Source of the DNA: Thelonectria olida
Taxonomy: Eukaryota; Ascomycota; Sordariomycetes; Hypocreales; Nectriaceae
Length of the DNA stretch: 64,000 nt
Assembly (NCBI GenBank): GCA_020736575.1
Contig: JAGPYM010000004.1
Location: 682,001 to 746,000 of the forward strand
Direction of reading: 5' to 3'
Shown piece after piece: positions 26,401 to 37,291 of the stretch; within the stretch, counting starts at the first letter, position 1, and the number at the start of each line of letters is the position of its first letter. The notes under the pieces are model-generated. The model was given only the letters and a program-made list of their open reading frames with translations. It searched no databases and was not told the origin of the DNA. A program made the position numbers and the translations under genes.

Positions 26401-27196
26401 CCAGAATTTGCTTGCTCGTCGTCGTCCTCGGCGCTTCCAAATCCCGTCGTGGATTGTCGATATGTCAAGACGCCGCGGTCACCCGGGGCTTGCTTCTCAT
26501 CAGATCGTTGGCCTTCGCCTTTCCCTCCGGCTCCATCTTCGCTGTCTCGTTTTCCCCTTGATCTTAAATGTGTTCCATCTTTTTCCGATGCTCCACTACA
26601 GCGAGAGTCTTTGTCGATTTGCTCGGTGAGGCCACGAAGAATTCCATCATACGCCGGGCTGCGATTGTACACGAACCACTCCAAACCAACCAGATCCACG
26701 TGTATGCGGCAGGGTAACTCGGCATTGTTTGGCTTTTCAGCTCCGGCGGCGTCAGAATCTGGTTGACGAGAATTGATTATGTCTGCTTCTCGAACTCTTC
26801 GCAGCCAGTATCGCCATGTTATATAACCATGTTGAACCATGAAAGTCTCGTTTGCGCCATGATACCGTAAGCCCGTGAAGAAGACTCGGCCGCCGAGAAG
26901 AGATATTTGAATCGCACTAATATCGATGTATACGCGGTATTGATGCCAGGTCCATGTCCGAATCGCATAGGAGACTAGAGAGCCAAAGAGTCGGTTGAAG
27001 TAGAGGAGGAAGAAGATGGCGAGGATGCCGCACAGGGCCACAAAGATGAGAAATTCACTGGTGAAAATAGGAGTTAGATGACATCCGATCCATATGGGAG
27101 CCAATAAGGGAGTAAGGTATCATACTAATTGAATTGAGGGCGTTCTTGCTCTCTTGTCGAGAGGACATCACCAAGTCCCAACAGGGAGGTATTCAT
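17472..27196 (-). CDS. csf1: Csf1-type bridge-like lipid transfer protein (BLTP1 family)
   Basis: Exons 27196-27126 and 27057-17472 (minus strand) give 3,218 residues. I chose the ATG at 27196 because exon 1 (MNTSLLGLGDVLSTREQ...) splices through a 68-nt intron (GTATGA donor, TCTAAC branch, CAG acceptor) into the membrane segment. The intron-internal ATG would give a weaker N-terminus. Residues of about 25-47 (FLIFVALCGILAIFFLLYFN) form the single transmembrane anchor. It is followed by the family signature SLLGGRVFFTGLRYHG, ITWRYWL and VDLVGLEWFVYNR. The rest is the very long repeating beta-groove that carries phospholipids between membranes at ER contact sites. Yeast Csf1, worm LPD-3 and animal Tweek/BLTP1 are relatives, and yeast Csf1 supports cold growth and PE supply for GPI anchors. 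A Ser/Arg-rich disordered insert lies about one third of the way in (near 23430-23600). The C-terminus LEWIGLHRDRLPNLTHQV agrees with fungal orthologues as I recall them. It is head to head with the Hfl1-like gene. Confidence 0.93.
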
Positions 27197-28033
27197 AGTG
27201 GATGAATGGTGCTCCCGCAGCTCCGGTAGGCTGGCTGAAACAGGCGTCACGTCATCGGAGTCGCAGGATCAAAGGCACAAAAACAGTCGCGCGCAAATGA
27301 ATCGCAGATCAGGATCGTGGGTGAGGCATGTTCGTTTGTCAAAATCGAGTCGGTCAAGTGCTGTCAGGCCATGTACGAATCGAGGTCGGTAGCTGGCGCT
27401 TCCCATTGTGATGATCCATCGTCCATCCCCTGCACTGCAGTTGCTAGGTCACCTAGGTAGCTACATGGGTCGATCGCCGGGGGCCAATCCCAACAATGGA
27501 AGGTACGCGCGGGTGTCTGAGGCGCTACAGCCCGCTACAGGTTTAGTGCTAACGCGCTACAACTCGGGGCACACCGGCGCTGTGGCTCCTCACCCGCCGA
27601 AGCGCAGCCGCGTCAAGCTCCCCGAGCAAGCCTCGTGGACGAACCACGGGGGCCCTTCAATTCTCGAGACAGGAGGCAGTCGCGCAAGTGGCGCATGAAC
27701 TATGCATAATTTCGTTCTCCCCAACTCCGATTGCAAACTTGGCTGCATCATTGAGTACATATCTGACGTAGGCCCAACCGCAGGCTGCCATCGCTAAACA
27801 CTTGTTTCTACATTCACGACGCTCCAAAAACCGACAGTTGTCGTCGTCATTGCGACCCGTCAGCTTCAACCTACCGCGCCCACGTCATCACTCCAAGCTC
27901 CCTAGGCTGCCAAATCTCAACCCCTACCGGCGCGACTTCAAAACAGCTTCCCCGATCCTCAGCCATGTACTAGGCCACCCAAGACAAGCAATAATAATAA
28001 CTCGCAATCTCTCCCTCGAGTTCATCGATCACA
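27197..28033. promoter_or_regulatory. Shared divergent promoter region, Csf1 / Hfl1-like
   Basis: 837 nt separate the two start codons, which face away from each other, so the regulatory sequence is probably shared. A TAGGTCACCTAGGTAG word cluster lies at about 27446-27465. The right part (27800-28030) is C-rich on the + strand, as for a leader. No gene is seen. Confidence 0.5.
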
Positions 28034-29900
28034 ATGGAGAGCTATGCAACCACCATGTCGGACGGTGGCACTGGCCAGAAGCTCACATATGCCACCATTG
28101 TGGTGTCTGGCGTTGCCTCCCTCGTGGCGACAATAATGTCAATAGTGTAAGGTCTCCAAACTCGCTTGCTCGGAACTCGTCTAATACGATCTTTTCAACG
28201 TAGTTCAATCTGCCTCCAGGCAAAAAACTACCGAAAACCTCTATTTCAGCGATATGTCGTCCGAATCCTCCTCATGGTCCCCATATACTCCATAGCTTCC
28301 TGGACGAGTATGATCTCTTTAAGGGCCGCCAGCTTTCTTGACCCGATTCGCGATATCTACGAAGCCTTCACCATCTATACGTTCTTCCAGTTGCTTATCA
28401 ACTACCTCGGCGGCGAACGAGCCCTTATCATCATGACCCATGGTCGAGCACCCGTTCATCATCTCTGGCCGCTCGATCACGTCCTACCAAAGGTTGATAT
28501 TTCAGACCCGTACACGTTTTTGGCCATCAAGCGTGGAATTCTTCAATATGCCTGGCTGAAACCGATCCTCGCTCTGGCTGCCATCATTATGAAGGCAACT
28601 GGCACGTATCAGGAAGGATATATCGGACTCAAATCTGGTTATTTGTGGAGTGGCATTATCTACAACATCAGTGTCACTCTGAGTTTATACTCACTTGGCC
28701 TCTTTTGGGTGTGCATGAACCGTGATCTCCAACCTTTCAGGCCGGTCCCAAAGTTCTTGTGTGTCAAGCTCATCATCTTCGCCTCATATTGGCAAGGCTT
28801 CTTCCTCTCTATCCTAGTATGGATTGGAGCTATTCCCGATAATGTTGAAGGCTACACATCCGACAACCTGGCAGCAGCTATCCAAGACGCTTTGATTTGC
28901 ATTGAGATGCCCATTTTTGCCGTTGCCCATTGGTATGCCTTCTCTTGGCATGATTTCGCCGACAATAGCATTCTGTCTGCCCGAATGAAGTTGAACCACG
29001 CGTTCCGTGATGCATTCGGCATCCGAGATCTAATCGAAGACACCAAAATCACATTCCAAGGAGATACCTATGGATACAGAATATTTGATTCTGGCGACAA
29101 AGTCATGGCCCATGAAGACTCTCGCTCGAGGATAGGAAGACTCAAGGAGGGAATGCGCTATGAAAGGGGAGGTAAAGGAAAGTACTGGATCCCCAAACCT
29201 GGCGAGATCAACAGCACGACCCCTCTTCTGTCTTCGAACGGGGAGGCGAGCTCGAATCGCCCTGATCTAATCAACGAAAACATCCATGGCACCTTTGACG
29301 AACCACATATTGACGCTGATGACGAGAATCTGTACGACCAAGCACGGCAATTAGAATATGGAGATTGGAACGTAAGTACATATTCTGTTATTTGGCATGA
29401 TTATGCTTGCTAACAACACGAGACAGTACCCTGTGATCACGGCCAGCGAGCCACTAAGAGAGCGATATCGCTCCGCGGCGAGCTTCGGGACCAGATCTCC
29501 TGGTTTGACCCCATCTTCTATGAGACCGCCTGCCATTGGAGAACGCTCTTCAGCAGCTTCTTCTAGCAAGGGCAAGAAAAAGGCTGCGGAGCCTCAGGCC
29601 CAACCTGAACCCGAAGCTGTCGTTCCGATCGTCAAGAAGAAGAAGAAGGTTAAGAAGGCTGTAAAGCACGAGGAGCCAGATACATCGAACCTTGGCCTCA
29701 ATAAGCCTCCTCCAGCAGAGCCGGTCCAAACTCGTGGCTATGATGGTGTTGAGAGTCCAGTCAATGAGGAAGCCAGTGCATGGGGTGCTCGAGATGATTC
29801 ACAGCAAGAGGATTACATAGCAAGATACCAGCCTCCGGAGGACGATGAGTTCTCCCGTAACATTTGGGGACGGGATGAAGAGTCTAGAGGAGGTTTGTAG
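28034..29900 (+). CDS. hfl1: Hfl1/OSTalpha/TMEM184 family (DUF300) membrane protein
   Basis: Exons 28034-28146, 28204-29371 and 29427-29900 encode 584 residues. The introns are 57 and 55 nt with GTAAGG and GTAAGT donors and TCTAATA and GCTAACA branch sites. About seven transmembrane helices are visible between residues ~17 and ~290. The family core is SICLQAKNYRKPLFQRYVVR, then MVPIYSIASW, RDIYEAFTIYTFFQLL and NYLGGE, and the QDALICIEMP segment. Yeast Hfl1 is a vacuole-membrane member that recruits Atg8 through its C-terminal tail; animal OSTalpha and TMEM184 share the fold. The C-terminal 250 or so residues here are soluble and low-complexity, with a Lys-rich patch (VKKKKKVKKAVKH) and acidic patches, so an Atg8-binding site could sit there but I cannot point to one. 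Transport activity is not shown for the fungal members. Confidence 0.92.
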
Positions 29901-30486
29901 TTGTTTGTTCTAGATACCCCTTGTTTCCATAGGTATGGCAGGGTGTGCGAATACGTTTAAGGGCACAGCGAGGAGTTCATGGTTACTTTATTTTTACGTC
30001 AAGGGGAAGTTCTCAATGACCTAATATCCATGTGTCTTCAAAACTCCTTCGAGGAGATACGTTGTAGCCCCAAAAAATGGGTATAGATATGGCAACTTGG
30101 TTGGGTTGGCTGGTTTGCATCCGGTGCCTTGCATCCTGTCGACATGCCTGTCGCAAGGTACGTACCTCCACGCAGGTACGGTAATTGGTGCCACGGCTGA
30201 CTTAGCGGCTCTCAACCTTTAAACCAATCATGTTGCCGAACACCACCCGCGATATCTTTCCTCCGAGATTGACAGGCGGTGTGAGAATTTTGTCGGTCAA
30301 CGAGGGCAGAATCCTACTCCACGGTAAAGCCATCACCAAAGCCCACCAGCCCTACGATTCAGAGTCCATGGGCGCTTCATCGCGACCAGAGCTCCAGATC
30401 ACGATTCTTGGCCGCACCAACGTGCCCACCTGTTTCTCCAACGAGGTTGCAGGCCGGGTGCTTGCAACGTCCTCCTCGAACACGCA
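29901..30486 (+). promoter_or_regulatory. Region upstream of the BED/Zn2Cys6 regulator
   Basis: It holds the 3' UTR of the Hfl1-like gene and the promoter and leader of the regulator. Palindromic GTACGTACC words lie at about 30158-30180. A 130-codon frame starts with ATG at 30230 and overlaps the regulator's start in another frame (see findings). I do not call it a gene. Confidence 0.45.
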
Positions 30487-32723
30487 ATGGGCCGAAAGCC
30501 CAACCCCCTCATCCTCGAGTATTTCGTCCGCGGTCCCAAGCTCAACGACAACAGCAACCGTTATCCGCATACATGCAAACAATGCGGCGAAAACTTCCCC
30601 AAGGGTCGCATTGATAGCTTGACGACACACATCACTAAGAAATGCCCCGCCATCTCCGAGTCGGACCGCATGCGTGCGTGTCTCGAGTTGCACGGCATTG
30701 CACACTCTCGAGCGGCCCCCGACCGACTCCCGCTCGATGCGCAGCCCAACGGACAACCAGCTGATATCGTAAACACGCCTCAGGGATGGAGTGCCCTCGA
30801 AACCCTCGCCGAAGCATCGCGCCAAGTTGATCTTAACGAGAACAGCCGTGGCCAAAATGCTCAAGCTGGCCATGACCCCGCCAACCCCGCCAATGGACAA
30901 CCTGTTGGTGACCGCTTCGAACTCCAAGAACAATTCACCCTTGACAATCCGCCTGTGAGCTACGAGAATAGACTTCAGCAGAATAGTAAGAGTGAGCACT
31001 TCACACTTTTCAAATCCTTGAATCACACTCTTAACCTCAACTCGTCAGACATTGTGCAGAGCCCACTACCCGGCCCCGAATTATCAGCTGAGGAACGTCT
31101 TCAGGCGTTTCTTCCTTGCAACAGTCCCCCTCCTGATGCCTCAAACATTTCTGTCGCCGTCGCAGCCGCAGCTCGACTCAACCCTTCCCTACTCGATCCA
31201 CAGCTTGTCACCGAAAATCCATCGTCAACACCTCCGCCGACCGTCGAGATCCCACCCCCAACAACGGACGCTTCCCCGACCAGTGCAACGGCTCAGGATA
31301 ATAACATCTCGCAACCTTGGGGCGAAATGACATATCTAGCCACTGCCTCTCCTGTCTCTACAGTCAATGAGCATCCTCCTGCACCAATCCAAATGAACCG
31401 TGGTGGGATTCGCATGGACACTAGTGATGTGCCATACAACGGCAAACCTCGCCATTCTCGATCTCGGTTCACGGCAGCTCGACGCAAAGAAGTTCAGGAG
31501 GTCCGAAAGATTGGTGCTTGTATCAGGTGCAGGATCCTCCGAAAGAACTGTGGCAAGGGAACGCCCTGTGATACATGCCGGAAGGTTTTGGCTCCAAGAG
31601 TTTGGAGGACTGGATGTGTTCGCACCAGGTTGCAGGAACAGATCGACCTCTACTCGGCCGGCGTCCAAGTGGTTCTATCTCAAAATCGAATCAACCACTT
31701 GAAAAGCCAACTTCAGGTGATGAGCAATGGTACTGTGCTCGAAGTGTCACATTTTCCGGAACTAGACACAAGCATTGTCTTGGAGGCATTGGTGGCTCTA
31801 CTGACTCCTACCGATGCGCAGGCTCTCGGGCGAGACAGCAAGGAGCCTGTCCACCAGGCCATTATGATTGATCAGGATGTGCAAGATATTCCTGGCAGGG
31901 TGGAAACATATATGCGCGACGTGTTCCATCTTTTTGTCGAACGCGAGGGTTCAAATTTTATGAAAGTCACTCTCGAGCTTGCCATCAGACAACTTGCTGA
32001 AGCGGAAGACGACTTGCTTCGGAAAGCCTTGGAGCTCTGGGGCTTGGTGGAATGCATCGATCGCGAGAGGCAATGGAACATTGTTGAGAAACCCAGTACA
32101 GACGGGGAGGAACCGAGGTTGATTAAGGAAGTTCAGCCCGGCAATAATGCGGACATTTATACCATGATCTGTATGCAACTAAACGCTGCGGCTGAGAGGA
32201 AGGCGAACATCACCTCCCGGTCGTTGCTTAGCGGCATGCATCGAGTGCTCCAAGACAGCAAAGTCAAGATCAACTTCAAGATGTACCTCACTGCACTGAT
32301 CTTTCTCAACTGCGTTGAAAAGTCCACCTGGGCTTTCAAGGCTTGGGAACAACAGCACCTTCGTCCCGGCTGGCCCCTGGAAAAGGACCCCAGCGACTTT
32401 ACTCAGCAGGGCGGCAATCTTGCAGGGCTTCTGAAGATGCTTCTGGGCATCCGCAAGGCCCTCCCAGTCACATTGCGTGATGCCAATGGAAAGCTGGCTA
32501 CTTCAGACTCAGATCCAATTGTAGTCGAGTACTTCCGAAACCTCGATCTCGACTGTGAGTCTTCCTACAAATCCCTCATCTCCTTCCACATTTGCTAACT
32601 TGCAAACCAGATGATGCCACACAGCAGCGTCAAGAAGAGTCCCAGTTCAATCCTGCGGACTCGCGCTCTCTCGAGCTCATGTTCTGCTCTCACCTCCTAC
32701 TCCCGACCGCGCCCGCTGCCTAG
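30487..32723 (+). CDS. Transcription factor with BED-like finger and Zn2Cys6 cluster
   Basis: Exons 30487-30985, 31049-32554 and 32611-32723 give 705 residues. Leaving in the first intron (63 nt, frame-neutral) would give 726. The last intron (56 nt, GTGAGT, TGCTAACT, CCAG) is needed for the C-terminus. The N-terminus has a BED-like zinc finger: C30, C33, H48, C53 in TCKQCGENFPKG and LTTHITKKC. A Pro/Ser-rich linker follows. In the middle is a binuclear cluster, C324-x2-C327-x6-C334-x5-C340-x2-C343-x12-C356, whose last spacing is longer than the usual 6-9. It continues into VRTRLQEQIDLYSAG, as in a set of filamentous-fungal regulators. The C-terminal half is helical and has no domain I can name. 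It is probably a nuclear DNA-binding regulator with unknown targets. The upstream and downstream genes give no hint of a pathway. Confidence 0.85.
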
Positions 32724-33233
32724 ACATCTGTGGGCAGCATCTCAGGAAACATTGGGGCCTTTCCTCTCCTGGATTATGAGCAAAGAATGACAATGACAAC
32801 GGCGTAAAAGTCAAAAAGCGTTTGATTCCAACGGGTGCATTGCACCACCTTAATGGCTAATGACTGCACGGAAATCACATGAATTACTGATACCTTTTCA
32901 CGACGGATAAAAGTCCTTGTACAATTAGGTACTCGCCCCCGATCTACTCCGTCTGGAGGAAATGATGATGAAAGAAAAGACAAAAAAGACAAGTGGAATT
33001 GCGGGTTTAATTGGCGTTACGGTATAGATGAGGAGATACCTCAGGGTCTTCACCAAAAAAAGAGGTCTGCTTAGAAGAAAGTTTTAATTCAAGCTGGAAT
33101 TTGAATCGTACGCTTTTATTCTCTTTCGATCCTGCCATTATCTTCTTTTGCAGTCATGTTCATGCGCCCATCTTCCCTGTATAAAACACGCTCGTCAAAA
33201 CCCCCATCCCTGAGTGATCAGGCAGATCCCCAT
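32724..33233. other. Convergent 3' region, regulator / Sec5
   Basis: 510 nt between two facing stop codons. It is AT-rich around 32980-33120 and contains candidate poly(A) signals for both strands. No gene is seen. Confidence 0.5.
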
Positions 33234-36200
33234 CTAGGAAGAGGCCGTGGAAATACCACTATTGTTTCTGCTCGGCCCATGTCCCGGACGCTTCGGCTTC
33301 TTGAAGCAAGCAAACTCATTTTTGCTAGCGTCCCGGAGACGCTTGAGGACATTTCGCATCTCGGGCAGCTCGCTCTGCAGACGGACACGGGCATCGTTAT
33401 CGGTGCGGCTGTCAAGCTCCTGGTAAATCTGGCTCTGGAGTTCCGAGGCTCGGTCGGTGGTGTAGTGGCTGAGAGTCTGGGCCACAAACTCGACGTCGAG
33501 AGTGGCCTGCATGAGAGCTTCAAGGGTATAACGCGGACGGCGACGGAAAGCCTCGAGGAGCTGGACAGACGTCTGTTCGAGAAGGAAAGACAGGACCTGG
33601 GTCGAGAGAGATGGAGCCGTGGTCGACACCTGAGAATGAACGAGGACGAGGGAAAGAAGAGCCTCGTAGACATAGGGCTTGGCGGATCTAGGACGCTGGC
33701 TGTGGGCGGGTGCCCAGTCAGGGGATGCGACACCAGCTTGGATGGTGTCGCGGAGCTGCTCAATCGACTGCTTGGTGTAGGACTGGAACAGTCGAGCGTC
33801 GATCTGGCCTAGAACGTCTCGAATAGTCTTGGATTCGTCCGTCAGCTTGACAGAGAAGGCATTCTCAAACTGCGAGTTCAAACTAGGCACCACCTGCGAG
33901 CGCAGTGATTGAAGGTTGCTTAGTGTCATAAGCATCCGAATGTTCTGAGTTGCATGTCAGATTTTGTTCAATAAATCCAGGCCGTCCATGCAGTACTTAC
34001 TCGATCACCAGCATCCAATGTTCCTTTGCCGGTCAGGGCAGAAGACGCTGCCACGGCAAGCGAATTATCGTCATCAACAGACCAATCATCGTCCGTCTTC
34101 TTTAGGGAGCGCTCTGCATTCTCAACCATGCCGCTCAGAGCCTTGTACAGAGTCGTGACATATTGGCTTCGAACCATCTGAAGCAGTTTCGTTGGAGGCG
34201 GCAGGACAATATCGCCGGCACCTGGTTTCGACATGGCATCGGAAATGTACAGAATCTTTTGCATGCCCAATAGCAGGGCTCCCTCAAAAGCTGCAAAGCT
34301 AGCGGGCATCCTCGTCACGTCACCAAGTTCAACTGATCGCTGCCAGTCTTCCACATATTTGATGTTCTCGGCATCGCGGTTCCACGCTGCGCAAAGGGCA
34401 GTTACACATCGCTCCCGAGAAGCACCAACAAGTGACCTCAAGCGATCCAAAACTTGAGGGTCGCTCGAAGCAAGAGGACGAATGCCAGCCATGTCGCACG
34501 CTCCAGATCCAACAAGAGCCAGCATCTTGGACAGGTAGTGGACACCACTCATAGAGTTTGACCACGGCGGCCAGAAGGCGAGTTTCTCCCAAGCCTCTCC
34601 CCTCTTGGGTGATGGCGGAGGAATGTTGTTAGGGTCAAAGTTGAAGCGAGGGTCTCTTGTAGACGGTGTCAAGTTGCCAGAAATTGGCGTCTGTGGTACA
34701 GAAGGAGTGTTGGGCGACAGAGGCATGGGCGAGAACAGCATCGAAATGTCCTCAGGCGGTAGGTCCGCAAAGAAGGCAAAGACATGCTCACGGATCATGT
34801 CCACCAGCTCCACGGCTCCCTTCTGCAACTGTGTGACGTTCTGTGGTGAAAGTTGATGATGATGGCTAGATTCGCCCTGATAACCCGTTGCTAGGGTTGC
34901 TTGTGTCTTGCCATCGATGAAGCCCTCCACCATCTGCCAGAATTCGACCACCTCCCCAAGGATGCCGCCAGATGCAAGCAGGTTGCTGAGGAACGCGAGC
35001 ATCTTCTCCCACAACTCAATGACATCAGGGGTGTCAGTTGAAGGTGGTTTGCCTTCAATCACAGGGCGTCCCAGAGATCGTAGATGGTTCGCTATTGCAA
35101 GTGGGTTGGGCTTCTCGCCGCCTGCCAACCTCCTGCGAAGCACCTCGATCTCGACTTTAGACCGATCTGCCGTACTTTGGATCTTGCCTTTCAGGTGATC
35201 ATATCGGCTCAGAAGCCACACCCAAATTGGGTTGTCCTCGGCTCCAAGCTCCAGGAGTAGACCGATGAGTTCCATGTGCTGGTCTTGCGCGCGTCCATTC
35301 ATAGTCCCCGATCGGGAGGCGTTGTGTAAGTTGACCAGCCTCTTCCACACATCTCTCTTAAAGCTCCGAATCTGCTGGTCAACGTCGTGCCACATTCGGC
35401 CGGCGATGACCAATTGGTATAGTTGCGGCTCAGTTGGAGTAGAATCTCGCAGTTCCTCGGCAAGTCTGCGAGCTTCGTCGGCAATTTTCCTTGCGCGATT
35501 GTACTCCTCGACTAATGATTCGTAGTCCTTGCGCTTGATGCTATCAGCTACCGAACTACTGAGTTCAACATAGTCCTTAAATCGGGTTAGATGATTCGAG
35601 ACGGTCTTCAGATGTGCCTCCTTTTCTCGGCCACCAAGTGCCGGACCCCAGACATCTTCTGCCTTTGCCGATACGTCCAGCAGAGGACCCTTGATTCCCA
35701 ACACACCATATTCGCTCTCTTTGGTGAGCGCATTCTTCTTTCGAACGTCGGGCACAGTGGAGGTAAGCGGGATGTGGCCGCCCATACTGATGCTATTGCG
35801 GAAGCTCGTGCGGCTGGTATGACGGGAATGGCTACGAGGGCGAGGACCTTGCGGCTCAACTCCACGATACTTCATTTCCTTATAAACATTGTCGATCGTG
35901 GCTTTGGCCTTGACGAACCGCTCAAAATTGGTCTCGACTAGGACCTTGAGAGATGCGGACTTTTGGTCGATAGACTGTGACAGGACATCGAGGCCGGTGA
36001 GGAGACTGCGAGTGTCGGCATTTGAATGCATTTGCGATAAAAATAACGCTGGAGAGAATGTCGTCGAAGAGAGAAGGAACCGATTTCCTGTTGCAGTTGT
36101 GTCAGCAAGTTGCACACCCAGGTCCGAGCCGTCTCGTGAGACATACGCAGCTTCGTGTCATCTTGAAGGGGAATTCCAAGGTGCTTCAGCGTCCTGATTA

Positions 36201-36471
36201 CACTGTCGGATGTTCCCAGAGGATCAGGTTCGTCTCTCTGCACCAGGCTCCCGACACCTCCAGCGCCAGCTTCTGATCCTGGCACAATACTCCTCCTCGT
36301 GCTCACAGCTCTCTCCAACGCTTGAAATCGTGACTTTCTCCGCTGTAATTTCGCGGCGTCCTTCTCGCCATCATCATCAGATTCCTCAAAGTCCTTTGCG
36401 ACCGGCCATTCTGAAGGGAAAGCTGAGGGGATCTGGTAGAAGTCGAGGATGGTGCGCTCGTAGTCGGCCAT
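33234..36471 (-). CDS. sec5: Exocyst complex component Sec5
   Basis: Exons 36471-36147, 36087-34001 and 33944-33234 (minus strand) give 1,040 residues, a usual length for fungal Sec5. The introns are 59 and 56 nt. The first join produces DDTKLRNRFLLSSTTFSP, then ALFLSQMHSNADTRSLL and GLDVLSQSIDQKSASLKVLV, the conserved start of the exocyst Sec5 domain. The first 100 or so residues are an acidic, probably disordered head (MADYERTILDFYQIP). Long helical rods make up most of the protein, as in other exocyst subunits. The C-terminus is basic and Ser-rich (FKKPKRPGHGPSRNNSGIS). The protein acts in the octameric tether that captures secretory vesicles at growth sites such as the hyphal tip and septum, where Rho and Rab GTPases control it. 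It is head to head with the IDH2 gene. Confidence 0.95.
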
Positions 36472-37291
36472 GGTGTCGACAGATGGCCAGGAGGTGGGGG
36501 ACAATTACGGCAGGAGGCGCATGCTTGGCCTCCGTCGCATAGAGCTAGGAGCTGGTAATATTCGCAGTATATTTTCCGCGTAGATTTCTCGGGTGATTGT
36601 AGCTAGCTTTATATAGAAAGTATTGCGGATCGGGGGAGCTGCATGTGTCGCGAGCTGGTTCGACGGTGTATCCGTATGTGGTGACATGAAGCTCATGCAT
36701 GTGGCTGGGCATGTCGCAGCTTTGGACCCAACAGCCTGATGCAGGTATGGGGTAAATGTGGCTTGTGTTAATTGAAGTGAGGCTGGTGTACATGTTCGCC
36801 GCAAGTGTGGCAAGTGGCACATGTGGCTCCGGCTCAGAGTGCTTAAGCGCGCTGTGGCTAGTGCCCGCCCCCGGGGGTGGGACCACTCTTCGGACCAAGT
36901 CAACGGCGACCCTCGCCCACCGAAGCACAAGGGCCGAAACTTGGAAACGCTTCGCCAGGTGAGCGGAAATCCGGCGGCTCCGAGGCTTGTAGCCGAATAA
37001 TCTGTCGCCAAGGGTGCCAAACTCCAAGAAAAGGCGCGGAAAAGCGGGGGGAGTGGAGAGTCTGTGGATGCGCGCGCCACACATGCAGTGGCTCGCAGTG
37101 GCTTGAGAATTCTGTCACTGGGCACGCCGGGTCGCATTGGGATTGTTTTCTGTTCGGCTCAGCACTTTCGAGAGAAACTTCAAACTTCATTTTCTAAACC
37201 TACCTTTTCCTTATCTCGCTAGCCCCCCCCTCTCCCCTCTTCCTTCTCCTCTTGTTTCTTCGAGTCCACGGCTACTCACAATCTCGTCACA
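36472..37291. promoter_or_regulatory. Shared divergent promoter region, Sec5 / IDH2
   Basis: 820 nt between divergent starts. On the IDH2 side a CT tract (37201-37262, CCCCCCCCTCTCCCCTCTTCC type) lies 30-90 nt before the start codon and looks like the core promoter or leader. No gene is supported. Confidence 0.55.
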
